Origin: Flavihumibacter sp. UBA7668
Lineage (GTDB): Bacteria > Bacteroidota > Bacteroidia > Chitinophagales > Chitinophagaceae
Length of the DNA stretch: 64,000 nt
Direction of reading: 5' to 3'
Assembly (NCBI RefSeq): GCF_002483205.1
Contig: NZ_DLHM01000007.1
Span: 310,001-374,000, forward strand
Below, piece by piece: positions 1 through 8,762 of the stretch (position 1 is the first letter of the stretch; each line of letters opens with the position of its first letter). The notes below the pieces were generated by a model, which saw only the letters and a list, made by a program, of their open reading frames with translations, did not search any database and was not told the origin of the DNA. The position numbers were made by a program, and so were the translations under genes.

Positions 1-39
1 GAAATCAGTAACTATGTAGACGTAGTATATTTTAATTGC

Positions 40-3000
40 ATGCCTAAACGAGTCCACGCATATTTATTTGTAGCATATGTGTTATGTGGAGTCATGCAGG
101 TGCAAGTCGTGTTTTCGCAATCTTATTATTTTAAGAATTATCAGGTACAGCAGGGCTTGTCTGGTAATACCATTACCAGCATCTTACAGGACAGAAAGGG
201 CTTTATGTGGTTCGGAACCAGAAACGGCCTGAACCGGTTTGATGGAACGCATTTCAGGATCTTTAGCCAGGAGGCAGAAAATCCTACCAGTATAGGAAGC
301 AACTCAATTCTGAGTTTGTATGAAGATAGGAAAGAAACCATCTGGGTGGGAACGTATAAAGGCGTTTTCCAATATGATGCAGCAACTGAAAGCTTTCGCC
401 CTTTCACAAAAATTCCCAGAGGAGAAGTCCGGCATATCAAAGGCGATTCGGCGAATACCATCTGGATCATTTCCAATTTTCAGCTCTATAAATATAATAT
501 CGCCACGGATGACCTGCGAGCCTATCAGGCCAATAATATGCAATCAATCGCCTTACATGTCAGTGCTAACGGTACTGTATATGTGGCTACCACTACCGGG
601 TTGGTAAAAGTCTACAACCGGGAGAAGGACCAGTTCGAAACCTATGATATAACAGCAATCAATGGTCAGTCCATCACCTATATTCAGGATTTGCATCCGA
701 TTGATGACAGTCTGTTGCTGATTGGAACCATGAATAAAGTGCTGTTATTAAATCGAAATCAGCAAACTATTCAAAACATCTTTGAAAAAAGTCAGCATAC
801 GGGAAATATTCAGGTGCATTCAATTTTGAGGCAATCACCAACCAGTTATTGGCTGGGAACGGAAACCGGAATTTATATCTGGGATCTGCGTCATGGCATC
901 CGAAATCATATTGAAAAACATTTTACCAATCCATATTCAATAAGTGATAATGTGATAAACACATTCTGTGCTGATCGGGAAGGCGGAATTTGGATCGGAA
1001 CATTTTTTGGGGGTGTAAATTATTATTCCGGTTCACTGAGTAGTTTTCAAAAATATTCACCCATCAGTGGCGATAATAAGCTGAGCGGAAATCTGGTGCA
1101 TGAAATCTGCAGAGATGATGTCGGATATATCTGGATTGGAACGGAAGATGCCGGACTTAATAAATTGGATCCAGTAACGGGCAAGGTTCGTCATTTTATG
1201 CCAGGGATGGGGCGGGGCAGTATTTCCTACCAAAATATTCATGGATTAGCAGTTGCTGGAAATGAATTATGGATTGGCACCTACGAACATGGACTGGATG
1301 TAATGGATTTACGAACGGAAAAAGTGATCCGTCATTATAAAGATGGTCCGGGTTCAACAGATTTAAAAGGGAATTTTATTGTTGCCCTGCATAAAACAGG
1401 AAAAGGAGAAATTCTGGTAGGTACCTGGAACGGTCTGTTTAAATACAATCGTAAAGAAGATAATTTTACACAGTTGCCTTTTTTCAATACACAGATTCAG
1501 GCAATATTTGAAGATGAAAGCGGTACTATCTGGGCCTGTACTTATGGGAATGGTGTTTACTACTATAATTATACTACTGAAAAAGGCGGGCGTCTGCTGC
1601 ACGATTCACTCAATCAGGCGAGTATTCCCAATAACTATGTAAACAATTTATTTGAAGACAGTAAAAAAAATATCTGGTTCAGTACAGAAAGCGGGATCTG
1701 CCGATTAGAACCTAAAACGGGCAAGATTACCCGCTATACGGAAGGCTACCTGAATAATCAGACATTCCGGATTCTCGAGGATAGTATTCAACAATACTGG
1801 GTCAGTACGGCAAAAGGGCTGGTGCGATTAGACCCCGCAACCGGACAAACCAAGCAATACAATACAGCAAATGGCTTGTTGTCTGATCAGTTTAATTATA
1901 ATTCAGCCTACCGGTCGCCCGAGGGGGATATGTATTTTGGTACGGTAAAAGGGATGATTCGCTTCAAACCGGAAACCCTGCCGAAAAACAATTTCATCCC
2001 TCCCGTATTAATAACAGCTATCCAGATAAATAATCAGCCTAGATTATTTGCGGCAACAGAAAATGGCAGTCTTGTACTTCCATATGACAGTTCATCAATC
2101 AGTATTGATATGGCTGCATTAAGTTATAAGCTGCCTGAAATGAATGAGTATGCCTACAAAATGGAAGGTGTTGATAAAGACTGGATTTTCATCAAAACAA
2201 ACCGAAGAATCTATTACACCAAATTATCACCCGGGAATTACAATTTCTTATTAAGGGGATCCAACAGTGGTGAAGTGTGGAATGAAAAAATAACACGTTT
2301 AAAAATAACCATACTTCCGCCATTTTGGGCGAGCAGCTGGGCCTATCTAATTTATGTGCTGGCAGGATTTGGAATAGCCGGTTTGATCATCCGGTATTAT
2401 TACCTGGCCTGGACAGAAAAAAACAAGCGCCGGCTGGAAACTATGGAAATGGCAAAAGAACGGGAGATCTACAATGCCAAAATTGAATTCTTTACCAATG
2501 TAGCACATGAAATCAGGACACCATTAACGATGATTAAATTGCCATTGGACAAAATACTTCAGATGCAAACGAATAATTCACTTATCACAGAAAGTCTATT
2601 GACGATGAAAAAAAACACGAATCGATTAATTGATCTGACAGATCAGCTCCTGGATTTCAGAAAAGCAGAAGCCAATCATTTTAGTTTGAATTTTATCTCA
2701 ACCGATATTACCACGCTTTTGAAGGAGCTGGTTAGTGGATTCAGGACAATAGCAGAAGAAAAAGAGATTTCTTTGAAATTGGAAATACCCAGAATCAGTT
2801 TACAGGCCTATGTGGATACGGAAGCATTTCGCAAAATTCTACTTAACCTGATCAATAATGCGATCAAATATTCAAAATCAACCATACTGGTTAAACTGTT
2901 ACCTTTTAATAGTGAGGATACGGTATTTACAATTGAGATAAGCAACGATGGATACCTGATACCGGCAGAGCAGAAAGAAAAAATATTTGAACCATTTTAT

Positions 3001-3987
3001 CGGTTAAAGGAAACGGAAAAGCAACCTGGTACCGGTATTGGACTTTCCTTGTCAAGATCACTTGCAGAATTGCATAAAGGAGTGCTGGAATTAAAGGAGC
3101 CCAACGGAGCATTGAATATTTTTCAATTAACAATTCCTATCCATCAGGAAAATGAAATCAATTTTCTGGAGGATGCAACAGCAGAAGAAACTGCCGCTAA
3201 TTCAGAATTTAGCCCATTACCAGCTGAAAACAGTGCAAAATTGCATATTCTATTGGTAGAGGATAATAAGGAAATTGCCGTGTTTTTACAAAGAGAGTTA
3301 ACGGCCAACTATTTTATATCAAGGGCAAAAAATGGTGAAGAGGCGCTTGACATCCTGGCAGGTGAAAATATTCAATTGGTCATCAGTGATATCATGATGC
3401 CCGTAATGGATGGTATAGAATTATGCCGGCATATAAAAACAAATATTGAATACAGTCATATTCCGATTATTTTATTGACTGCAAAAAATACGCTTAATGC
3501 AAAAATAGAAGGACTTGAAGTAGGTGCAGATGCCTATATAGAAAAACCGTTTGACTTTGAGCACCTGCAGGCACAGATAAGCAACCTGTTGAATAATCGA
3601 AAAATCATACGTGAATATTTTGCACGCTCGCCAATTACTCATTTGAGAGGCATGGCAAGCTCCAAAGCAGATATTGATTTTCTGGATCGACTAAATGCAG
3701 CCATTGAAGAAAGGATTACCGACCATGCTATGGATGTGGATCAGCTTTGTCGCCTTATGAATATGAGTCGCACTACCCTGTACCGGAAAATTAAAGCCAT
3801 ATCAGATTTAACTCCGAATGAGCTGATAAATATTACGCGGCTTAAAAAAGCTGCCGAATTATTGGCTTCCGGAAATTACAAAGTGAATGAGGTATCTGAT
3901 CTGGTTGGATACAGCCTGGTCAGTAATTTTTCGCGTGATTTTAATAAACAGTTTGGGATGACACCTTCGGCATATATTAATAGTTGA
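40..3987 (+). CDS. Hybrid two-component system sensor/regulator (HTCS)
   Basis: This is a one-protein signal transduction system of the kind that senses oligosaccharides in the periplasm and activates polysaccharide utilisation genes. The 1315-residue product starts with a signal peptide ending near FSQ (about residue 27). It continues with two-component-propeller repeats (many W-[VI]-G-T motifs such as IWVGT and IWIGT) to about residue 640 and a Y_Y_Y domain to about 750. A membrane helix lies at about 763-790. The histidine kinase follows, with the phospho-acceptor His823 in the motif VAHEIRTPL and an ATPase domain carrying GTGIGLSLS. A receiver domain has the phospho-acceptor Asp1117 in SDIMMPVMDG, and the protein ends in an AraC-type HTH of about 100 residues. 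It is the only plus-strand gene and overlaps the end of the DUF6067 gene by 11 bases, tail to tail. It may control PUL 1 or a locus left of the window. The family assignment is secure; the target is inferred. Confidence 0.96.
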   Translation: MPKRVHAYLFVAYVLCGVMQVQVVFSQSYYFKNYQVQQGLSGNTITSILQDRKGFMWFGTRNGLNRFDGTHFRIFSQEAENPTSIGSNSILSLYEDRKETIWVGTYKGVFQYDAATESFRPFTKIPRGEVRHIKGDSANTIWIISNFQLYKYNIATDDLRAYQANNMQSIALHVSANGTVYVATTTGLVKVYNREKDQFETYDITAINGQSITYIQDLHPIDDSLLLIGTMNKVLLLNRNQQTIQNIFEKSQHTGNIQVHSILRQSPTSYWLGTETGIYIWDLRHGIRNHIEKHFTNPYSISDNVINTFCADREGGIWIGTFFGGVNYYSGSLSSFQKYSPISGDNKLSGNLVHEICRDDVGYIWIGTEDAGLNKLDPVTGKVRHFMPGMGRGSISYQNIHGLAVAGNELWIGTYEHGLDVMDLRTEKVIRHYKDGPGSTDLKGNFIVALHKTGKGEILVGTWNGLFKYNRKEDNFTQLPFFNTQIQAIFEDESGTIWACTYGNGVYYYNYTTEKGGRLLHDSLNQASIPNNYVNNLFEDSKKNIWFSTESGICRLEPKTGKITRYTEGYLNNQTFRILEDSIQQYWVSTAKGLVRLDPATGQTKQYNTANGLLSDQFNYNSAYRSPEGDMYFGTVKGMIRFKPETLPKNNFIPPVLITAIQINNQPRLFAATENGSLVLPYDSSSISIDMAALSYKLPEMNEYAYKMEGVDKDWIFIKTNRRIYYTKLSPGNYNFLLRGSNSGEVWNEKITRLKITILPPFWASSWAYLIYVLAGFGIAGLIIRYYYLAWTEKNKRRLETMEMAKEREIYNAKIEFFTNVAHEIRTPLTMIKLPLDKILQMQTNNSLITESLLTMKKNTNRLIDLTDQLLDFRKAEANHFSLNFISTDITTLLKELVSGFRTIAEEKEISLKLEIPRISLQAYVDTEAFRKILLNLINNAIKYSKSTILVKLLPFNSEDTVFTIEISNDGYLIPAEQKEKIFEPFYRLKETEKQPGTGIGLSLSRSLAELHKGVLELKEPNGALNIFQLTIPIHQENEINFLEDATAEETAANSEFSPLPAENSAKLHILLVEDNKEIAVFLQRELTANYFISRAKNGEEALDILAGENIQLVISDIMMPVMDGIELCRHIKTNIEYSHIPIILLTAKNTLNAKIEGLEVGADAYIEKPFDFEHLQAQISNLLNNRKIIREYFARSPITHLRGMASSKADIDFLDRLNAAIEERITDHAMDVDQLCRLMNMSRTTLYRKIKAISDLTPNELINITRLKKAAELLASGNYKVNEVSDLVGYSLVSNFSRDFNKQFGMTPSAYINS

Positions 3988-6910
3988 TTTCAAGGAGCAC
4001 TCCTTTACCGGCAGGTATATTGATTGGTTCCTCCGGTTTAAACTTCTTCGCTTCCTGAAACTTTGGTATGTCTGGTTGAATGATTGATACGCTGGCTGGA
4101 ATCCGCCCAATTTTCCTCCAATCAATGGTAAGTTCCATTGGCAAGTCATTTTCTGCCCAGGATCCAACAGAAACAAGCAGTTTGTTCTTCCGCTGATATG
4201 CTGTTGCCAGTAATTGTTTGTTATTTGTTCTAACCGGATTAGCAGGATCCCAGTATCCAATCATACGGGCATCCTGAATTCCAAAATTGTCCCATACCTT
4301 CCAGATATCTCTGGGATCGCAGGTAACGCCTTCTGTACCCCAGGGATACCGAACTGTCATTCCATATAAGGGACCTTTCCATGGATTACCTCCGCCATGC
4401 AGCATATCACCCATTAATCCAAAAGGAATACCACTGACTTCCACCATCCAGTTTTCAGGTGGCATCTTATCATATTGAAAACTTTCACCAAACCAGAGTT
4501 TATTGATATACGGAAAATACTCTGTGTATTGTGTTGCCGGCCCCTTGGAAAACCCGGTATTGGAATGAAGATCAATCAAACAACCAGGTTTTACCTGATC
4601 CATCACTTTTCGCATTCTTTTTAACATGGTACGATCAAAAGAAACATCATCCAGATACAAGCCATCAATATCAAGATTTTGCACAAGCCATCTTAACCCT
4701 TCAATATAATAGTTATACCAGCGCGATTCTCCACTGGTTAAAATGGAAGCATCACATTCTTCGTACCCGTTAATTTTGTTAAACCATTGCACATTGTAAT
4801 TACTCATCAGGTGTTCCTGTAACCAGGGAAACCCGCCTCCATTTCCGTCTCCAAATATTTCAGATCCCAGGCTGCGTAGCGCCCACAATTCAGGCAGCTG
4901 GTTGGTTAATTCACGAATAGTATAATAGATTTTTACTTTCAAGCCTTTTGCATGCCAATAATTTACAAAATTGCGCATGCTGTCCACTGCAATAAAAGGA
5001 TAATTGATATACGGATTAATTGGATTAGCATGGTGAACATTGGTAATTTTAATGCCGTTCTCCAGATCACTGAGTTTTGGTGCTGGAATATTTCCATTGT
5101 GGTAATATCGGTTTACAAACTGATCTTTTGTATTCAGGTTCTTAACCGGTGTTACAAGAAGCTTGAATTTAAATGGCAATTCTTCTCCGGCTTTCATTAA
5201 ACGCTGTCCGGAATAGATGGTATTAAGCACCCTGCCATTTTTAGTTTGCAAACGAAATCCACCCTTGTTTTCATTAAACCAGGATGGTGGAGGAGCAGGT
5301 TTATACAGATTCAGTAGAGGGCCATTATATGTTGCCCCCTGCAACTCGACATGAAGTCCCGCATCCACATCTCCGATCCAAAAAGCATCCTGTGCTCCTT
5401 TCCATTTCCAGTCATGTATTTGAGGACAAGCTCCACCCGGAAGTCCCATTCCCATAAAATACCGGGAAACAGACGTGTCAACTGGAACCAGCAGTCGGAT
5501 ATCTTCAATTTCCAGATCCTGTTTTGACTTAACTTGAATATCATATTGAAGTGTGCCGTCAAATTCCATTGTACCATTGAGTGTCAACTGGAATCTTTCG
5601 TTGGACGCATCCTGTTTCCAGCTGATTGTTCCTTTCGTTTTTTTAACGAACTGACGCTTACCGGCTTCCAATACCTCAAGCCCTACTTTGGATTGAATTT
5701 CGAATTGAATCGGAGCTGCATTGATTTTTGTTTTACCTGCAATCAATTGTTCAGGAAATCCGGCATCATTTAATACAACCTGTGCCGTTTTGGCCCGAAT
5801 TAATTTACCCTTTACCTGCAATGGTGTATATGGTTCAACAATATCATCATTTATACCCAATCGGGAATTCAGCCATCGTAAACGGGAATGGCGCCAGGGT
5901 TCACTATCTCCCCTGTCTGCTAATACCACACCATCAATATCGATACGTACGTCAATGCTTTGAGGAGCAGCCTGATCAGACTCAACAAATACCTTAAAAT
6001 TCAGAGGAGTCATAGTTGCTTTTTCAGAAATATCAATACCAATCCACATAGCCTGAACTGAACCTTTGGGAATATTAACCTGTTTGGTAAAGTCACGGCC
6101 GCTGGCATCCACCCCGCCTGTATTAAAACAGGTAAAGCCGGGTAAATTACTTTTCACCTTTACGTTGGTTAGCAGCGTATCAGCAGCAAATACTCCAATC
6201 TGAAATACATAATATTCATTCCGGCTGGCGGTTCCATGGAAATGTCGGGAAGGCCCATTGGGTATCCATCTGACAGGCAAATCAGTTGTCATTCTTATGG
6301 GAAATCTTCTATCTTCCGGAAATAATAACATAGATCCGGCATGTGCAGTAACTAATTTTTCCCGTTCTTCTTTTGTAGCACAAACTTCCATGGGATAAAA
6401 ACTATCAAAGGCTGTTCTGGATTCCAGCTTTTCTACAGCTGCAATTGGAAGTTCATTTGTTCCATCATGTTTGTTTTTCCCTGAAATTGTAGCAAGCCAC
6501 TCTTCCGTAGCAGATGATTCCGGCTTAAGATAAGCTCCTTCCCACCAGCCTACATTCTTTTTGCCAATAAAGGGCATATAATAGAGATAATAAATGCCTT
6601 CACCACTTTGCGGCTGAAACAGGATCTCCGCTTTTTCCCGATCCATTGTTATCGGAACAATATTCCTTATCTGACGTCCGCTGGCATCCAGCAAAATCAT
6701 TCGTTTCAATCGGGGATCAGCATCACGTCTTCGCCAATGTATGATTGTGCGAACTATTTCAGCAGAATCCTTCACTTTTAGAACAGCCCTGTGATTACCC
6801 AAGGCCTCCTCCCAGGGTTGTTCTGCAATTCCATATTTTTCAACCTGAGTAAAACCTGCAACAGGTACAAATAGTAACAGTATACAATACGCGAAATAAA
6901 TTCTTGTCAT
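3977..6910 (-). CDS. DUF6067-type glycoside hydrolase-like protein
   Basis: A 977-residue exported protein with a signal peptide ending near GFTQ (about residue 22). The N-terminal half looks like beta-sandwich modules. From about residue 600 there is a TIM-barrel-like region with ITNVHHANPINPYINYPF, a helix reading YWHAKGLKVKIYYTIREL and, at 753-760, LDDVSFDR, an acidic motif at a barrel strand end where catalytic residues are expected. This pattern matches proteins annotated as DUF6067, which resemble GH123-type hexosaminidases. The substrate is not established. It is the last gene of PUL 1, 16 bases after the GH110 gene, and its stop codon lies inside the convergent HTCS gene. In context a role on N-acetylhexosamine-containing glycans is plausible, but that is inference. 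The family call is from motif memory and less certain than the fold. Confidence 0.7.
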   Translation of the reverse strand: MTRIYFAYCILLLFVPVAGFTQVEKYGIAEQPWEEALGNHRAVLKVKDSAEIVRTIIHWRRRDADPRLKRMILLDASGRQIRNIVPITMDREKAEILFQPQSGEGIYYLYYMPFIGKKNVGWWEGAYLKPESSATEEWLATISGKNKHDGTNELPIAAVEKLESRTAFDSFYPMEVCATKEEREKLVTAHAGSMLLFPEDRRFPIRMTTDLPVRWIPNGPSRHFHGTASRNEYYVFQIGVFAADTLLTNVKVKSNLPGFTCFNTGGVDASGRDFTKQVNIPKGSVQAMWIGIDISEKATMTPLNFKVFVESDQAAPQSIDVRIDIDGVVLADRGDSEPWRHSRLRWLNSRLGINDDIVEPYTPLQVKGKLIRAKTAQVVLNDAGFPEQLIAGKTKINAAPIQFEIQSKVGLEVLEAGKRQFVKKTKGTISWKQDASNERFQLTLNGTMEFDGTLQYDIQVKSKQDLEIEDIRLLVPVDTSVSRYFMGMGLPGGACPQIHDWKWKGAQDAFWIGDVDAGLHVELQGATYNGPLLNLYKPAPPPSWFNENKGGFRLQTKNGRVLNTIYSGQRLMKAGEELPFKFKLLVTPVKNLNTKDQFVNRYYHNGNIPAPKLSDLENGIKITNVHHANPINPYINYPFIAVDSMRNFVNYWHAKGLKVKIYYTIRELTNQLPELWALRSLGSEIFGDGNGGGFPWLQEHLMSNYNVQWFNKINGYEECDASILTSGESRWYNYYIEGLRWLVQNLDIDGLYLDDVSFDRTMLKRMRKVMDQVKPGCLIDLHSNTGFSKGPATQYTEYFPYINKLWFGESFQYDKMPPENWMVEVSGIPFGLMGDMLHGGGNPWKGPLYGMTVRYPWGTEGVTCDPRDIWKVWDNFGIQDARMIGYWDPANPVRTNNKQLLATAYQRKNKLLVSVGSWAENDLPMELTIDWRKIGRIPASVSIIQPDIPKFQEAKKFKPEEPINIPAGKGVLLEINY

Positions 6911-6926
6911 GAGAATACAATTATTT

Positions 6927-8762
6927 TTACTGATTGAACTGAATCGACATGCCTTTTGCCTGAATAGTACGTTTATCCATTTTAGATATGCTGATCAGTG
7001 GCTGCCATGGTATCAGGAGTTTGTTATCACTTATGTTTACATTTTTACAGCCAGTTAACTGGAATCCGGGTTTCCCTTCCGTTTTAGGGAGCAGGTCAGA
7101 CTGCTCAATAGTATTTCCAGAAAACTCAAGGCCATCTACAGACCGTGCAGTTAAAATTGGTGAATCATATACTTTAAAATAATTATTCCGAATCCGGATA
7201 TTCTGATGTACAAACCGATTAGGGATCAACTCATGGTTCTCGGGAGCAATGGCTATTACATAATTTCCAGGAGAAGAGTTATATCCGCATTCCTCAAATC
7301 GATTGTTTTGAATCAGTACATCCTGCACCGGCCCCGACTCATACCAACTGGATGCATCATTTGCAATCAGAATGGCGTGCATTCCGGTTCGAACGAAACG
7401 ATTGTTTTCAATAACTACTTTCTTTCGGGTAGTAACCAAAATCCCTCTTGTATTGGTTCTTTCAAAGTGAGAATTTCGGATGGTAAGATCTGGTGTCCAG
7501 CTAATATTCTCCAATACAAATTCCTTATTTATTCCTGCAGGTATCGGCATTTCCATTTCCAATTCCATTATTCTTTTATTCATCATTTCAGCACGTTTTA
7601 CTTTGCCGAATCCGGCTGGCAATAAACTTGAAGCCTGTATATAGGCAATGCTGTCTCCCTTAAAAAAAGCTTCTATTCCATAGGTTTGATGGTGCATAAA
7701 TTCCACGTGCAAAGTGGTTGGATTTACCTGCTCTCTGATTTTAAGATGAGTCCCATGTACATTGATCGGGTCATCATGAGAACCGGAAGTAAAACAATGG
7801 TCAATCAGAATTTTCCCTTTACAACCGGAAAAATGAAAACAGTCCGCAAAAGAACTAATGATACGATCAGACCCCTCCGGAGGAGCAACACGAACATTTT
7901 GAAAGGTTATATTTTCAGAAAATTGAGAAACAATCCCTAAGCCATGCATATAATGCATGGTCAGGTTCTTCAAGTGCGTATTAGTTGATTTCCAGATAAG
8001 CCCACCCACATTATCACGATAGGGATCCCGAACCGACAATCGATCTCCCACCTGCCATCCGCTTTTTGAGAAGTCGCCGGTGAATATTAGGTTGTTTAAT
8101 TTCAGCTGTTTTGCAACTGCCTGTTGAAGCGTTTTAAAACTGCTATATTTCATTAACCCTGTTTCAGGTTGAAATAAAATTGTATGGTAGCTATTGGATT
8201 TCCAGCCTTCGCCAAACAAAATCAGTTTTCCATTTTCAATTGTATACCTGGAAGCTGGATTTACCTCCAATTCTACCTGGTGATTAGAAAATGAATTCAC
8301 TTTGAATTCAGACATAGTGGGTCGTTCATAATCGAAGCGGAAACTTTCAAGTGTTATATTAGTGCAATCTAACAATGCGAAAGAAATCATCTTTCCATGC
8401 AAAACAATTATGGTGTTTTGACCAATTATCCTCAGATTCCGAAAACCCTCCAGATAAAACCCAATAGACCGGATTTTGGAAAGCGTATCGTTCTCCGTAC
8501 CATTACTTATGTACAATTCTTTCTTTGTTGCTCCATCCGGCCAAAGATCAATTCTACCCTGGGGCAACTGAATGGTAGTCCCTGGCTTCCCTTTGCAAAA
8601 CAACAGGAGGCGTTGAATAGCCGGACTGGCATTTTCATAACTATCCGGTTTAATGCCAAAATCAATAGCGTGAATCAGCGTGTCGGACGCCGATGCACTG
8701 GCTAAACCGGAAAATGACAACAATGCATAAACCAATGCAGCCAATTGTATTTTTATTCTCAT
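6927..8762 (-). CDS. GH110 alpha-1,3-galactosidase
   Basis: This exported right-handed beta-helix enzyme, 611 residues with a signal peptide ending around ASASAS (residue 26), is predicted to remove terminal alpha-1,3-linked galactose. Such galactose occurs in blood-group B or linear alpha-Gal structures. The diagnostic segment is SHDDPINVHGTHLKI at 328-342. In the structurally studied marine GH110 enzyme, as I recall it, the active-site aspartates are D321, D344 and D345. Here Asp307 (in SSFADCFHF), Asp330 and Asp331 have exactly the same spacing. FDYERPTMSE at about 143-152 is also typical. The start codon directly abuts the stop of the GH101-like gene (TGAATG), so the two are probably translationally coupled. 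Together with the GH101-like, GH35 and DUF6067 proteins it points to an O-glycan-like substrate. Subfamily specificity (branched B antigen versus linear alpha-Gal) cannot be read from the sequence. Confidence 0.9.
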   Translation of the reverse strand: MRIKIQLAALVYALLSFSGLASASASDTLIHAIDFGIKPDSYENASPAIQRLLLFCKGKPGTTIQLPQGRIDLWPDGATKKELYISNGTENDTLSKIRSIGFYLEGFRNLRIIGQNTIIVLHGKMISFALLDCTNITLESFRFDYERPTMSEFKVNSFSNHQVELEVNPASRYTIENGKLILFGEGWKSNSYHTILFQPETGLMKYSSFKTLQQAVAKQLKLNNLIFTGDFSKSGWQVGDRLSVRDPYRDNVGGLIWKSTNTHLKNLTMHYMHGLGIVSQFSENITFQNVRVAPPEGSDRIISSFADCFHFSGCKGKILIDHCFTSGSHDDPINVHGTHLKIREQVNPTTLHVEFMHHQTYGIEAFFKGDSIAYIQASSLLPAGFGKVKRAEMMNKRIMELEMEMPIPAGINKEFVLENISWTPDLTIRNSHFERTNTRGILVTTRKKVVIENNRFVRTGMHAILIANDASSWYESGPVQDVLIQNNRFEECGYNSSPGNYVIAIAPENHELIPNRFVHQNIRIRNNYFKVYDSPILTARSVDGLEFSGNTIEQSDLLPKTEGKPGFQLTGCKNVNISDNKLLIPWQPLISISKMDKRTIQAKGMSIQFNQ